Shown: positions 41,850 through 51,556, numbered from the stretch's first letter. The stretch is DNA of 64,000 nucleotides from Ga0077527 sp945862135 (GCA_964203275.1 CAXNMF010000011.1:1-64000); one strand, 5' to 3'. Numbers and translations: made by a program. Notes: generated by a model not told the origin, from the sequence alone.

Positions 41850-43127
41850 ATGTCAAACAAAGTGCAGGGCGTACGCGGCATGAATGACGTGCTGCCCGAT
41901 GACGCGCGCCACTGGGCTTTTTTTGAAGGCACGGTGCAGCGTTGGCTGCATGCTTACGGATATCGCGAAATCCGCATGCCGATTCTTGAGCGCACCGAGT
42001 TGTTTGTACGCTCAATTGGAGAAGTCACGGACATTGTCGAGAAGGAGATGTACACCTTCACCGACGAACTGAATGGTGAGCAGTTGACGCTGCGTCCCGA
42101 GGGGACGGCGTCATGTGTGCGTGCCGTCATCGAGCACAATCTGCTGTATCCGGGTCCGCAGCGGCTGTGGTACCGCGGGCCGATGTTCCGTCATGAACGT
42201 CCGCAGAAGGGTCGTTACCGCCAGTTTCACCAGGTTGGTGTCGAAGCACTGGGATTTGCCGGTCCGGATATTGATGCCGAACACATCCTGATGTGCGCAC
42301 GGCTGTGGCGCGACCTCGGGCTCGACGGCATTACTCTCGAATTGAATTCCCTTGGTTCGGCTGAAGCACGGGCGCGTTATCGCGCGAAGCTGGTTGTGTA
42401 TCTGGAAGGCCGTATCAGCGAACTGGACGAAGATGCGAAGCGGCGCATGCATAGCAATCCATTGCGCGTGCTTGACAGCAAAAATCCTGCAATGCAGGCG
42501 ATCATTGAGGCTGCCCCGCGTCTGGCAGACGATCTGGATGCGGAGTCTGCCCAGGCTTTTGCCGCGCTTCAGGACGCACTCCGGGCCGCTGGGCTGGCAT
42601 TTCGCATCAATCCGCGCCTCGTGCGCGGGCTGGACTATTACAATGGCACCGTTTTCGAATGGGTAACCGACCGGCTGGGTGCGCAGGGTACCGTATGCGC
42701 TGGAGGTCGTTATGACGGTCTGGTTGAGCAGATTGGCGGCAAACCGGCGCCGGCTTGCGGTTTTGCGATGGGCGTGGAGCGCCTGCTGGCGTTGTTGGTT
42801 GATGGCGGCGTTAAGGTCCCGGATGTGGTGGCCGACGTCTATATCGTGCGTCAGGGCAATGCGGCAATGGCTTATGGCGAGCGGGTGGCAGAACAGATGC
42901 GTGATGCGGGTCTGGCAGCAATCCTGCATTGTGGTGGCGGCAGTTTCAAGTCGCAGATGAAGAAGGCGGACAGCAGCGGCGCACGGTTTGCAGTGATCAT
43001 CGGTGATGACGAGGTGCAGGCCGGTCTGTTGTCGGTCAAGTCGCTGCGGTTGGCGTCGGATGAAGTGCGGCAGGAACAGGTGCGCGTTTCGTTGCCAGAA
43101 GCGTGCGAGATCATAAAAACTAGGTAA
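41850..43127 (+). CDS. hisS: Histidyl-tRNA synthetase
   Basis: 425 aa, class II. I start at ATG 41850 (MSNKVQGVRGMNDVLPDDARHW); the frame continues upstream into ispG but without family sequence. Motif 2 region: TLRPEGTASCVRA and RLWYRGPMFRHERPQKGRYRQFHQVGVEALG; His-specific blocks RGLDYYNGTVFEWV and AGGRYDGLVEQIGGKPAPACGFAMGVERL; C-terminal anticodon-binding domain. Distinct from the HisS-like HisZ at 50325. Confidence 0.97.
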   Translation: MSNKVQGVRGMNDVLPDDARHWAFFEGTVQRWLHAYGYREIRMPILERTELFVRSIGEVTDIVEKEMYTFTDELNGEQLTLRPEGTASCVRAVIEHNLLYPGPQRLWYRGPMFRHERPQKGRYRQFHQVGVEALGFAGPDIDAEHILMCARLWRDLGLDGITLELNSLGSAEARARYRAKLVVYLEGRISELDEDAKRRMHSNPLRVLDSKNPAMQAIIEAAPRLADDLDAESAQAFAALQDALRAAGLAFRINPRLVRGLDYYNGTVFEWVTDRLGAQGTVCAGGRYDGLVEQIGGKPAPACGFAMGVERLLALLVDGGVKVPDVVADVYIVRQGNAAMAYGERVAEQMRDAGLAAILHCGGGSFKSQMKKADSSGARFAVIIGDDEVQAGLLSVKSLRLASDEVRQEQVRVSLPEACEIIKTR

Positions 43128-43131
43128 ATCA

Positions 43132-43767
43132 ATGGCTTACGACTTAGAAGAGCAAGAGCAGCTGGCGACAATCAAATCCTGGTGGTCGCAATACGGGAAA
43201 CTGGTCATGGTGACCTTGATCGGCGGACTGCTGGTGTTTGGCGGCATCCGTGGCTGGCACTACTACCGCAACACCCAGGCCAGCGCTGCTGTTGCGCTGT
43301 TTGACCAGATGCAGCGTGCCGAACGCGCCAGCGATCACAAGAAGGTTCGTGACATTGCCATGCAGATCGTCGACAAGTACGCCTCGACGCAGTATGCGAC
43401 GCTGGCTTCAATGGCCGCGGCAAAAAGCGCGTTTGATACCGGTGATCTGCCCGCGGCGAAGACCCGGTTGCAGTGGGTGATCGACAATGCGAAGGAGAAA
43501 GAAGCGCGTGATGTTGCGCGGCTCAGGCTTGCTCGTGTGCTGCTTGATGAGAAAAATCCGGCAGAAGCCCTTAAACTGCTTGAAGTCAAACATGGCGACA
43601 GCTTCACCGGACTTTATGCAGACGTCAAAGGTGATGCCCTGCTCGCAGGGGGGCAACGGGTCGAGGCACGCGCTGCGTATCAGATCGCGCTGGACAAGAG
43701 CGATGCCGCCAGTCCGCTGCGACAGATTATTCAGTTGAAACTCGACGCATTGGGTGAGAGCAAGTAA
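43132..43767 (+). CDS. YfgM-like TPR membrane protein
   Basis: 211 aa. Short cytoplasmic N-terminus (MAYDLEEQEQLATIKSWWSQYGK), one membrane helix (residues about 23–40), then a periplasmic TPR-like domain (YRNTQASAAVALFDQMQRAERASDHKKVRDIAMQIVDKYASTQYA and further helices). This is the architecture of YfgM, an ancillary partner of the Sec translocon and periplasmic chaperones. It lies between hisS and bamB, as yfgM does in Escherichia coli. Its stop TAA shares a base with the bamB start. Confidence 0.9.
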   Translation: MAYDLEEQEQLATIKSWWSQYGKLVMVTLIGGLLVFGGIRGWHYYRNTQASAAVALFDQMQRAERASDHKKVRDIAMQIVDKYASTQYATLASMAAAKSAFDTGDLPAAKTRLQWVIDNAKEKEARDVARLRLARVLLDEKNPAEALKLLEVKHGDSFTGLYADVKGDALLAGGQRVEARAAYQIALDKSDAASPLRQIIQLKLDALGESK

Positions 43768-44921
43768 TGCGCCGCCTGTTGCCGCTGGCCGTTGCTGCTT
43801 TGCTCTTGCAAGGTTGCCAGACCGTATCGGACACCTATGACGGCTGGTTCGGCTCGTCCCCCAAACAAAAGGCGGCAGAACTGGTGTCGTTCGAAACAAG
43901 GGCGACGCTGCGTGTGGTCTGGCAGGGCAACGTAGGCAGTGCTCAGCGCAGTGCGTTTTATCCGGCCCTGAGCGGCAACACGATTTATGCCGGTGGTGTC
44001 AGGGGCGAGATCAGCGGTTTCAATGCGGGTACCGGTGCGCAGCAACTACGATTCGAGGTCGGTAAGCCGCTTTCCGGCGGGGTTGGCTATGGTTCAGGGC
44101 TGATTCTTGTGGGAACTGCCGGTGGTGAAGTCATGGCGTTTGAACCTTCGGGCAAAGCGGTCTGGAAGGTGCAGTTGACCGGAGAAGTGCTTTCCCCGCC
44201 GACCGGCGACGACGGCGTGGTCGTGGTCAGAACCGGAGACGGACGTATTTATGGTTTGAATGCTGTTGATGGCAAGCGACGCTGGGTTTATCAGCGTGCC
44301 ATGCCTTCACTGGCCGTGCGCAGTTTTGCAGGTATGGTGGTGAGCCGCGGTGCCGTATTTGCAGGCTTTCCTGGAGGGCGCTTGGTTGCGATTTCTCTGG
44401 CCAACGGCAACGTCGGGTGGGAAGGTGTGGTGGCCCTGCCCAAGGGGACGACTGAACTGGAGCGCGTCACTGACGTGACCAGCCTGCCGGTTGTGGAGGG
44501 CTCGCAGGTCTGTGCAGTGGCCTATCAGGGCCGCGTTGCATGTTTTGACCTGATTCGCGGCCAGACGGTCTGGGCTCGCGACGCTTCCAGTGTGGCCGGT
44601 ATGGGTATCGACGTGCGCAACGTATATGTCACCGATGATCGCAGCGCGGTTCTTGCGCTGGACCGTCGTGGCGGTGCCAGCGTGTGGAAACAGGACAAAC
44701 TGCTGGGGCGCTGGGCAACCGCGCCGTTGGCAATGGGTCGGTACGTGATCGTTGGCGATTTTCAGGGTTATGTGCATGTAATGTCGCGTGATGATGGCGC
44801 ATTTGTTGCACGCATCGCGACTGACGGCAGTGCGATTCAGGTGCCGCCGGTGGCGCTCGACCTTTCCACGTTCCTTGTGCAGACCCGCAACGGTGGGGTG
44901 TACGCGATTAATGTGCAGTAA
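43767..44921 (+). CDS. bamB: Outer membrane protein assembly factor BamB
   Basis: 384 aa. Lipoprotein signal with lipobox LQGC at about residue 17; the mature protein is an eight-bladed PQQ-type beta-propeller (repeats such as FYPALSGNTIYAGGVRGEISGFNAGTG, SGLILVGTAGGEVMAFEPSGKAVWKVQL, GVVVVRTGDGRIYGLNAVDGKRRWVYQ). Part of the BAM complex that inserts outer membrane beta-barrels, which would include the TpsB barrel encoded at 62 kb. A 14-bp tandem duplication covers its stop codon. Confidence 0.94.
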   Translation: MRRLLPLAVAALLLQGCQTVSDTYDGWFGSSPKQKAAELVSFETRATLRVVWQGNVGSAQRSAFYPALSGNTIYAGGVRGEISGFNAGTGAQQLRFEVGKPLSGGVGYGSGLILVGTAGGEVMAFEPSGKAVWKVQLTGEVLSPPTGDDGVVVVRTGDGRIYGLNAVDGKRRWVYQRAMPSLAVRSFAGMVVSRGAVFAGFPGGRLVAISLANGNVGWEGVVALPKGTTELERVTDVTSLPVVEGSQVCAVAYQGRVACFDLIRGQTVWARDASSVAGMGIDVRNVYVTDDRSAVLALDRRGGASVWKQDKLLGRWATAPLAMGRYVIVGDFQGYVHVMSRDDGAFVARIATDGSAIQVPPVALDLSTFLVQTRNGGVYAINVQ

Positions 44922-44940
44922 CTGCGGTGCAGTAACTGCG
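44913..44940. repeat. Perfect 14-bp tandem duplication over the bamB stop
   Basis: GTGCAGTAACTGCG occurs twice head to tail (44913–44926 and 44927–44940). The first unit contains the bamB stop TAA (44919–44921). Confidence 0.95.
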
Positions 44941-45039
44941 AACCGGTAACGACACTCCGGTAACAACGGGCGCTGTTGGCGCACCGAACCGAACTTCAAT
45001 CGACCGCGGCAGCATTGCGGCATCTGCGATATTTTTGAC

Positions 45040-46380
45040 ATGAAACCCACAGTCGTTATCGTCGGCAGGCCCAACGTCGGTAAATCGACGTTGTTCAACC
45101 GGCTTACCCGTACACGGGAGGCGATTGTCGTCGACGCGCCGGGCATTACCCGTGACCGTCACTACGGCGAAGGCCGTGTCGGCCCGAAATCCTATCTTGT
45201 GGTGGATACCGGCGGTTTTGAGCCTGTAACCAAGGAGGGCATTTATCACCAGATGGCCCGGCAAACCCGGCAGGCGGTGGATGAAGCCGATGTGGTGCTG
45301 TTCATTGTTGATGCCCGTGCCGGTTTGACGGCGCAGGATCGCGAAATTGGCGAGGAACTGCGCCGCAGCGGCCGCAAGGTCTGGGTCATCGTCAATAAGG
45401 CGGAAGGCATGAATTCTGCGATGTCGACTGCGGAATTTCACGCGCTCGGTCTGGGTGAGCCGTTGGCAATTTCGGCGGCCCATGGCGAATATGTCAGCGA
45501 CCTGATGGATCTGGTGCTGGCAGATTTTCCGGCGCCCGATCGCGAGAAAGAGGACGATTCCAAACATCCAAAGATCGCCATTGTCGGTCGGCCGAACGTC
45601 GGTAAATCGACGCTGGTGAACGCGCTGCTCGGAGAAGAGCGTGTGGTCGTGTTTGATCTGCCGGGAACCACGCGGGATTCGATCTCCATTGATTTCGAGC
45701 GCGAGGGAAAACGTTACACGCTGGTCGATACTGCCGGCATGCGCAAGCGCGGCAAGGTAGACGAGGCGGTCGAGAAGTTCTCGGTGATCAAGACGTTGCA
45801 ATCGATTGCCGATGCCAACATCGCGATCCTGGTGCTCGATGCGCGTCAGGAGATCTCCGAACAGGATGCCCATATCGCCGGCTTCATCCTGGAAGCCGGC
45901 CGCGCGCTGGTGGTGGCCGTCAACAAGTGGGAAGGCTTGAGCGAACTCGAACGCGAACAGATCAAGCGTGACGGTGCGCGCAAACTCAACTTCCTCAATT
46001 TTGCGCGCTTCCACTTCATTTCGGCGCTGGAGGGGCAGGGGATCGGTGCGCTGCTGCGTTCCGCCGACGAGGCCTATGCCGCCGCGATGGCGGAACTGGC
46101 CACGCCGCGGCTGACTCGCGCCCTGATGATGGCTGTCCAGCAGCAGCAGCCGCCCCGCTCCGGGATGGTACGGCCGAAGATGCGTTATGCCCACCAAGGC
46201 GGCTCCAATCCACCGCGGATCATTGTTCACGGATCGGCGTTGGAGGGGGTGCCGGAGTCCTATCGCCGTTATCTGGAACGATTCTTCCGCGACACGTTCA
46301 AACTCACAGGGACACCGCTCAGAGTTGAGTTCAAAACCGGTCGGAATCCTTTCGCGAACCGCGCGGTCAAGCGACGCTAA
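45040..46380 (+). CDS. der: GTPase Der
   Basis: 446 aa. Two tandem GTPase domains, each with a full P-loop (GRPNVGKSTLFN at about residue 8 and GRPNVGKSTLVN at about 184), G3 DTGG and DTAG, and NKxD-like NKAE/NKWE, then a KH-like C-terminal domain (HQGGSNPPRIIVHG). Needed for 50S ribosome maturation. ATG 45040 has no strong ribosome binding site. Intergenic space to bamB is 118 bases. Confidence 0.97.
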   Translation: MKPTVVIVGRPNVGKSTLFNRLTRTREAIVVDAPGITRDRHYGEGRVGPKSYLVVDTGGFEPVTKEGIYHQMARQTRQAVDEADVVLFIVDARAGLTAQDREIGEELRRSGRKVWVIVNKAEGMNSAMSTAEFHALGLGEPLAISAAHGEYVSDLMDLVLADFPAPDREKEDDSKHPKIAIVGRPNVGKSTLVNALLGEERVVVFDLPGTTRDSISIDFEREGKRYTLVDTAGMRKRGKVDEAVEKFSVIKTLQSIADANIAILVLDARQEISEQDAHIAGFILEAGRALVVAVNKWEGLSELEREQIKRDGARKLNFLNFARFHFISALEGQGIGALLRSADEAYAAAMAELATPRLTRALMMAVQQQQPPRSGMVRPKMRYAHQGGSNPPRIIVHGSALEGVPESYRRYLERFFRDTFKLTGTPLRVEFKTGRNPFANRAVKRR

Positions 46381-46447
46381 CTATATGGCCAGACGGGAAA
46401 AATTAGGCTAGAGTGAAGATTCGAATAACTAAAACCAAGAGGGCATC

Positions 46448-46687
46448 ATGAGTAATAAAGGGCAGTTGCTACAAGACCCGTTCCTGAACGCATTGCGCAA
46501 GGAACACATCCCCGTTTCGATCTATCTGGTCAACGGCATCAAGTTGCAGGGGCAGGTAGATTCCTTCGACCAGTATGTTGTTCTGCTGAAGAACACCGTT
46601 ACGCAGATGGTCTATAAACATGCGATCTCTACCGTGGTGCCGGCTCGAGCTGTCAGCCTGCAGATGGATGAGAAGCAAGATAAGTAA
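46448..46687 (+). CDS. hfq: RNA chaperone Hfq
   Basis: 79 aa. MSNKGQLLQDPFLNALRKEHIPVSIYLVNGIKLQGQVDSFDQYVVLLKN is the Sm1 part and TQMVYKHAISTVVPAR the Sm2 part with the YKHA RNA-binding site. Hexameric cofactor for small RNA regulation. Unusually short C-terminal tail (SLQMDEKQDK). Directly upstream of hflX, as in most proteobacteria. Confidence 0.98.
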   Translation: MSNKGQLLQDPFLNALRKEHIPVSIYLVNGIKLQGQVDSFDQYVVLLKNTVTQMVYKHAISTVVPARAVSLQMDEKQDK

Positions 46688-46698
46688 TTGTTTTTATT
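46681..46698 (-). repeat. AT-rich intergenic element (minus orientation) at the hfq end
   Basis: TAAGTAATTGTTTTTATT, reverse complement AATAAAAACAATTACTTA, overlaps the hfq stop and lies 11 bases before hflX. Confidence 0.5.
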
Positions 46699-46709
46699 GA
46701 AAATATCTG

Positions 46710-47828
46710 ATGTTTGATCGTCCGGGCAGTGGCACCAAGGCAGTGGTGGTGGCGCTGGATTTCGGTGTATCGGATTACGCCGAAAGCGTCGAAGAACTGC
46801 AATTGCTTGCCCGCAGCAGCGGTGCATCCGTCGCTGCCGTGGTTCGCGGCCGCCGCGAGAGACCCGATGCAGCCCTCTTCGCCGGCAAGGGCAAAGTCGA
46901 TGAAATCGCCCAGACCGTCGCCGACAACGCCGCTTCCCTGGTCCTGTTCAACCACGCCCTGAGCCCAATCCAGGAACGCAATCTCGAGCGAAAGCTGAAT
47001 TGCCGTGTGGTTGACCGCACCAGCCTGATCCTCGATATTTTTGCCCAGCGTGCCCGAAGCCACATCGGCAAACTGCAGGTTGAGCTGGCGCAACTCGAAC
47101 ACCTTTCGACCCGACTTGTGCGTGGCTGGACCCACTTGGAGAGGCAGCGCGGCGGTATCGGTATGCGCGGCCCTGGCGAAACGCAGTTGGAAACCGACCG
47201 CCGACTTCTTGGGAAGCGGGTGAAGGTGCTGAAGGAAAAGCTGGTGAAAGTGCGTGCCCAGCATGCCACTCAACGCCGCTCGCGTGAGCGCGCCCATGTA
47301 TTTTCAATTTCTTTGGTGGGTTATACCAATGCCGGCAAGTCAACCTTGTTCAACCGGCTGACCCGCTCGGAGGCCTATGCCGCCGACCAGCTGTTTGCGA
47401 CGCTGGATACCACGACACGTCGCCTGGGCGGCATCGAAGGTGCCTCGGTGGTGATTTCGGATACGGTTGGGTTTATCCGTCATCTGCCGCATACCCTGGT
47501 CGAGGCATTCCAGGCGACCCTGGAGGAGACCGTGCATGCTGATCTGCTGCTGCATGTCGTTGACGCCAGCAGTCCGGATCGCGATTTGCAGATCGCCGCT
47601 GTCAACACTGTGCTCGCCGAGATTGGCGCCGACCAAACGCCGCAGATCATGATCATGAACAAGATTGATCGAACCGCTTTCGAGCCGCGGGTCGAGAGAG
47701 ATGAATGTGCTAGAATTTCCCGGGTCTGGTTGAGCGCAGCAAACGGTGATGGTGTCGATCTTTTGCGCACTGCCATCGGAGAACATGCGCTGGAAGCCGC
47801 CAGTTCAAGTCAACCTGCTGCCGCCTGA
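46710..47828 (+). CDS. hflX: GTPase HflX
   Basis: 372 aa. N-terminal HflX domain (DYAESVEELQLLARSSGASVAAVVRGRRERPDAALFAGKGKVDEI), the Gly-rich QRGGIGMRGPGETQLETDRRLL linker helix and a GTPase domain with P-loop GYTNAGKSTLFN, DTVGFIRHLPH and NKID. Ribosome-associated; splits ribosomes under stress in E. coli. No ribosome binding site is visible; the AT-rich element precedes the start. Part of hfq–hflX–hflK–hflC. Confidence 0.96.
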   Translation: MFDRPGSGTKAVVVALDFGVSDYAESVEELQLLARSSGASVAAVVRGRRERPDAALFAGKGKVDEIAQTVADNAASLVLFNHALSPIQERNLERKLNCRVVDRTSLILDIFAQRARSHIGKLQVELAQLEHLSTRLVRGWTHLERQRGGIGMRGPGETQLETDRRLLGKRVKVLKEKLVKVRAQHATQRRSRERAHVFSISLVGYTNAGKSTLFNRLTRSEAYAADQLFATLDTTTRRLGGIEGASVVISDTVGFIRHLPHTLVEAFQATLEETVHADLLLHVVDASSPDRDLQIAAVNTVLAEIGADQTPQIMIMNKIDRTAFEPRVERDECARISRVWLSAANGDGVDLLRTAIGEHALEAASSSQPAAA

Positions 47829-47841
47829 AAAAACTGAACCG

Positions 47842-49125
47842 ATGATTGCATCCTCAAGGTCTCTTCGCGACCGTCTCAAAGACGGGCTTGCCCGCATGCT
47901 GGCGCCACTGCTCTCCCTCAATGATCCACAGTGGGGGCGTCGTCCCAATGGAAACAATAATCAGGGACCACCCGATCTCGACGAGATCTGGCGCAACCTG
48001 AATAGCCGGCTGAGCCGCCTTCTGGGTGGTAAGGGAGGCGGTTCTGCGGGCGGTGATGCCCCCGGTGGCGGCCCCAGTGCCGGTGCACTCGGCGGCGGGG
48101 CCGGCCTGCTGTTAGGGTTGGTTGTCATCGTCTGGATTGCCAGCGGCTTTTACATTGTCAACGAGGGTCAGCGCGGGGTTGTCCTGCGTTTCGGAAAATT
48201 CGTTGAGACCACGATGCCGGGACCACGCTGGCATTTGCCGTATCCGGTCGAATCTGCTGAGGTTGTGAATGTCGCGCAGGTTCGCACGGTCGAAATTGGC
48301 TATCGCAACAACGTCAAGAGCAAGGTGCTGAAGGAAGCATTGATGCTGACAGACGATGAAAACATCATCGACGTCCAGTTCGCGGTGCAGTATGTGTTGA
48401 AGAGCCCGAATGATTACCTGTTCAACAACCGGGCGACGGATGATTCCGTACTGCAGGCTGCTGAAACGGCCATTCGTGAAATCGTCGGACGCAGCAGCAT
48501 GGACTTCGTGTTGTATGAAGGTCGAGCCGAGGTTGCGGCCCGGGCGCAGAAGCTGACCCAGGAAATCCTTGATCGTTATCAGACCGGCATCAACATCAGC
48601 AAGGTCACCATGCAGAATGCGCAGCCGCCCGAGCAGGTGCAGGCCTCGTTCGACGACGCGGTGAAGGCGGGGCAGGATCGCGAGCGGCAGAAGAACGAGG
48701 GTGAAGCCTATGCCAACGACGTGGTGCCGAAGGCCCGCGGTATGGCGGCACGTCTGATGCAGGAATCCGAAGGTTATCGCAGCCGTGTCGTCGAGCAGGC
48801 GCAGGGTGATGCCGCACGATTCCGCCAGATCGTCACCGAATACAGCAAGGCGCCACAAGTGACGCGCGACCGACTTTATCTGGATGCCATGCAGCAGATC
48901 ATGACCAGTACGACCAAGGTGCTGATCGACCAGAAGGGCGGCGGTAACCTGTTGTATCTGCCGCTGGACAAACTGATGCAGATGACGGCCGGGACTGTTG
49001 CTTCCGGTGCGGCCCCTGAAGCGCCAGCCTCTGCAAAAACGAACGACCCCGCTGCTCCGGCAGCCGAAGGTGCGGTCCGCGGCCGTGAAGCTTTCCGCAG
49101 CCGTGATCGGGAGGCGCGCCAATGA
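47842..49125 (+). CDS. hflK: FtsH protease modulator HflK
   Basis: 427 aa from ATG 47842, 13 bases after the hflX stop; ATG 47896, closer to the usual SLNDPQWG beginning, is an alternative. Gly/Asn-rich cytoplasmic N-terminus (NDPQWGRRPNGNNNQGPPDLDEIWRNL), a membrane helix at about residues 90–110, then an SPFH/band-7 domain (FYIVNEGQRGVVLRFGKFVETTMPGPRWHLPYPVE) and coiled coil. Forms with HflC a large cage around FtsH. C-terminus is Ala/Pro-rich. Confidence 0.95.
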   Translation: MIASSRSLRDRLKDGLARMLAPLLSLNDPQWGRRPNGNNNQGPPDLDEIWRNLNSRLSRLLGGKGGGSAGGDAPGGGPSAGALGGGAGLLLGLVVIVWIASGFYIVNEGQRGVVLRFGKFVETTMPGPRWHLPYPVESAEVVNVAQVRTVEIGYRNNVKSKVLKEALMLTDDENIIDVQFAVQYVLKSPNDYLFNNRATDDSVLQAAETAIREIVGRSSMDFVLYEGRAEVAARAQKLTQEILDRYQTGINISKVTMQNAQPPEQVQASFDDAVKAGQDRERQKNEGEAYANDVVPKARGMAARLMQESEGYRSRVVEQAQGDAARFRQIVTEYSKAPQVTRDRLYLDAMQQIMTSTTKVLIDQKGGGNLLYLPLDKLMQMTAGTVASGAAPEAPASAKTNDPAAPAAEGAVRGREAFRSRDREARQ

Positions 49126-50003
49126 AACAGAATTTTGGAGTAATCGCTGCTGCTGCGATCGTATTGCTGCTGGTTCTTGGCATGTCGATGTTCGTGGTCG
49201 ACCAGCGGCAAAATGCCATCGTGTTCCGTCTGGGCGAAGTAGTCTCGATCAAGAAGGATCCGGGGTTGTATTTCAAAGTCCCGTTGCTGGATAACGTGCG
49301 TTTCTTCGATGTACGCATCCTGACCATCGATACCGCCGAGCCCGAGCGTTTCCTGACATCCGAGAAAAAGAACGTGCTTGTTGATCTGTTCGTCAAATGG
49401 CGGATCACCGATGTGCGCAGCTATTACACCTCGGTTGCCGGCGACGAGATGCGCGCTCAGACACGGTTGTTGCAGACCATCAATGACGGATTGCGTGCCG
49501 AGTTCGGCAACCGTACGGTGCACGACGTGGTTTCGGGCGAGCGCGACAAGATCATGGAGCTGATGCGCAACAAGGCCAATGAAGACGCTTCAAAGATTGG
49601 TGTTGAAGTTCTTGATGTGCGCCTGAAGCGGGTTGATCTGCCGCAGGAAGTCAGCGAGTCGGTGTATCGCCGGATGGAGGCCGAGCGCAAGCGCGTCGCC
49701 AATGAGCTGCGTTCGACGGGTTTTGCGGAATCGGAAAAGATACGTGCCGATGCCGACAAGCAGAAGGAAGTGATTCTTGCAGAAGCTTATCGCGATGCGC
49801 AGCGCATCAAGGGTGAAGGCGATGCCAAAGCCTCGGCGATTTATGCCAAGGCCTACGAAATCAACCCTGAGTTCTATGCGTTTTACCGCAGTCTGGAGGC
49901 TTATCGTGCCAGCTTCAGGAACAAGGGCGATGTGCTGGTACTGGAGCCGAACTCCGATTTCTTCAAATACATGAAATCGGGCGGCAAGGCTGGCGGCAAG
50001 TGA
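49122..50003 (+). CDS. hflC: FtsH protease modulator HflC
   Basis: 293 aa. N-terminal membrane anchor (residues 5–22), SPFH domain (FVVDQRQNAIVFRLGEVVSIKKDPGLYFKVPLLDNVRFFDVRI), then the helical stretch RMEAERKRVANELRSTGFAESEKIRADADKQKEVILAEAYRDAQRIKGEGDA typical of HflC. Start ATGA overlaps the hflK stop. Confidence 0.97.
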   Translation: MKQNFGVIAAAAIVLLLVLGMSMFVVDQRQNAIVFRLGEVVSIKKDPGLYFKVPLLDNVRFFDVRILTIDTAEPERFLTSEKKNVLVDLFVKWRITDVRSYYTSVAGDEMRAQTRLLQTINDGLRAEFGNRTVHDVVSGERDKIMELMRNKANEDASKIGVEVLDVRLKRVDLPQEVSESVYRRMEAERKRVANELRSTGFAESEKIRADADKQKEVILAEAYRDAQRIKGEGDAKASAIYAKAYEINPEFYAFYRSLEAYRASFRNKGDVLVLEPNSDFFKYMKSGGKAGGK

Positions 50004-50067
50004 TAACGGCGCGGCCGGCGGCCGCGCCTGCTGAACGTGGAGCGGCACACCATGCGGCTTCCCGCGA

Positions 50068-50256
50068 ATGACTGACAGCCTGTTGACCGCTTTTGCCCTG
50101 ATGCTGGTGATCGAAGGGCTGATGCCTTTCCTGATTCCTGGCGCTTGGCGCGAGACTTTCCGGCGATTGATCGAGATGAACGACGGCCAATTGCGCTTTG
50201 TCGGACTGACTTCGATGCTGTCCGGTCTGATCCTGCTTTATTTCTTGCGTGGTTGA
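50068..50256 (+). CDS. DUF2065 family small membrane protein
   Basis: 62 aa with two hydrophobic helices around a polar middle (LLTAFALMLVIEGLMPFLIPGAWRETFRRLIEMNDGQLRFVGLTSMLSGLILLYFLRG). The YjeT/DUF2065 family is found next to hflC in many proteobacteria; function unknown. ATG 50068. Confidence 0.9.
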   Translation: MTDSLLTAFALMLVIEGLMPFLIPGAWRETFRRLIEMNDGQLRFVGLTSMLSGLILLYFLRG

Positions 50257-50324
50257 GGCTCTCCCAAGCTTCTATAATGTGCGCTTTTGCGCCAGAAACC
50301 GCGACATCCTGAACGATTAATGCC

Positions 50325-51485
50325 ATGAGAACCTGGCTGCTGCCCGAATACATAGAAGATATCCTGCCTGTCGAGGCGCGCCGCATTGAACGGTTGCGCC
50401 GGCTTGTGCTCGATGACTTCGCGGTGCATGGTTATGAGCTGGTCATGCCGCCGTTGCTGGAATATGTCGATTCCCTGCTGACCGGAACCGGCCATGACCT
50501 TGATCTGCAGACCTTCAAACTGGTCGATCAGCTGACGGGGCGCATGCTCGGGATCCGTGCCGACATCACGCCGCAGGTGGCGCGTATTGACGCGCACCTG
50601 CTCAACCGTGACGGCATTACCAGGCTCTGCTACACGGGGAGTGTGCTGCGTACGCTGCCCGGTATGAACCGCACGCGTGAGCCGCTGCAGATAGGCGCTG
50701 AAATTTACGGCCACGCAGGTATTGAAAGCGATATTGAAGTACAGCGCCTGCTGCTGCGTGCCTTGCGTCTCGCGGATATTCGCGACGTTTCGCTGGACAT
50801 CGGCCATGTCGCAGTGTTCCGTGCGCTGTTGCGTCGTGGCCGCGTGTCTAGAGAACTTGAGGCTGACCTGTTCCAGGCCATGCAGTCCAAGGATGTCACT
50901 GCGATCAATGCTTTGACCAAAGGGCTGGATCGAGTTACGCGTGCGGCACTTGCCGAATTGCCCGGGCTTTACGGCGGCGTGGAGGTGCTGGCGCGCGCGA
51001 AGCGGGTGTTGCCGGCACTGCCGGAAATCCGCAGCGCCTTGCGTGATCTCAACGCACTCTCGCGGCCGCTCGCCGATCTCGCGAAGATCCGCAGTTTTGA
51101 TTTGGGCGAATTGCGCGGTTATCACTATCACAGCGGTGTCGTGTTCGCTGCGTATTCGAATACGCGACCCAATGCGGTGGCGCAGGGTGGGCGTTACGAC
51201 GAAGTCGGCAAGGCTTTCGGTCGAGCCCGGCCGGCGACCGGGTTCAGCATGGATATGCGCGAGCTTGCAGCCGCTGCAACTGGAGGGGCAGCCCCATCGC
51301 GGGTGCTTGCACCGTACTTGCCTGCTGACCGTTCGTTGACGCAGCGTATTGCGGCTTTGCGCAACCGGGGTATCGTAGTGATTGAGGATTTGCCGGGGCA
51401 TGCCCGTTTCCGCGGTGAACTGAAATGTGATCGCGAACTCGTACGGCGTGCCGGCCGGTGGGTCGTGCAGAAGCGCAAGATTTAG
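50325..51485 (+). CDS. hisZ: ATP phosphoribosyltransferase regulatory subunit
   Basis: 386 aa. HisS-like class II fold without tRNA-charging ability: LPEYIEDILPVEARRIERLRRLVLDDFAVHGYELVMPPLLEYVDSLL, LVDQLTGRMLGIRADITPQVARI and GGRYDEVGKAFGRARPATGFSMD. Works with the short form of HisG in the first step of histidine synthesis and senses histidine. Its presence implies a short HisG elsewhere. ATG 50325. Followed by purA, the usual betaproteobacterial order. Confidence 0.95.
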   Translation: MRTWLLPEYIEDILPVEARRIERLRRLVLDDFAVHGYELVMPPLLEYVDSLLTGTGHDLDLQTFKLVDQLTGRMLGIRADITPQVARIDAHLLNRDGITRLCYTGSVLRTLPGMNRTREPLQIGAEIYGHAGIESDIEVQRLLLRALRLADIRDVSLDIGHVAVFRALLRRGRVSRELEADLFQAMQSKDVTAINALTKGLDRVTRAALAELPGLYGGVEVLARAKRVLPALPEIRSALRDLNALSRPLADLAKIRSFDLGELRGYHYHSGVVFAAYSNTRPNAVAQGGRYDEVGKAFGRARPATGFSMDMRELAAAATGGAAPSRVLAPYLPADRSLTQRIAALRNRGIVVIEDLPGHARFRGELKCDRELVRRAGRWVVQKRKI

Positions 51486-51487
51486 TT

Positions 51488-51505
51488 TAAATAATTGATT
51501 TTAAT
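51488..51505 (-). repeat. AT-rich intergenic element between hisZ and purA (minus orientation)
   Basis: TAAATAATTGATTTTAAT; the reverse complement ATTAAAATCAATTATTTA is nearly identical to the copy at 23337. Confidence 0.5.
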
Positions 51506-51556
51506 GAATAATTACCGTCATTCTGGATATGGCGAATTCGATGAAGGCTGCATGAA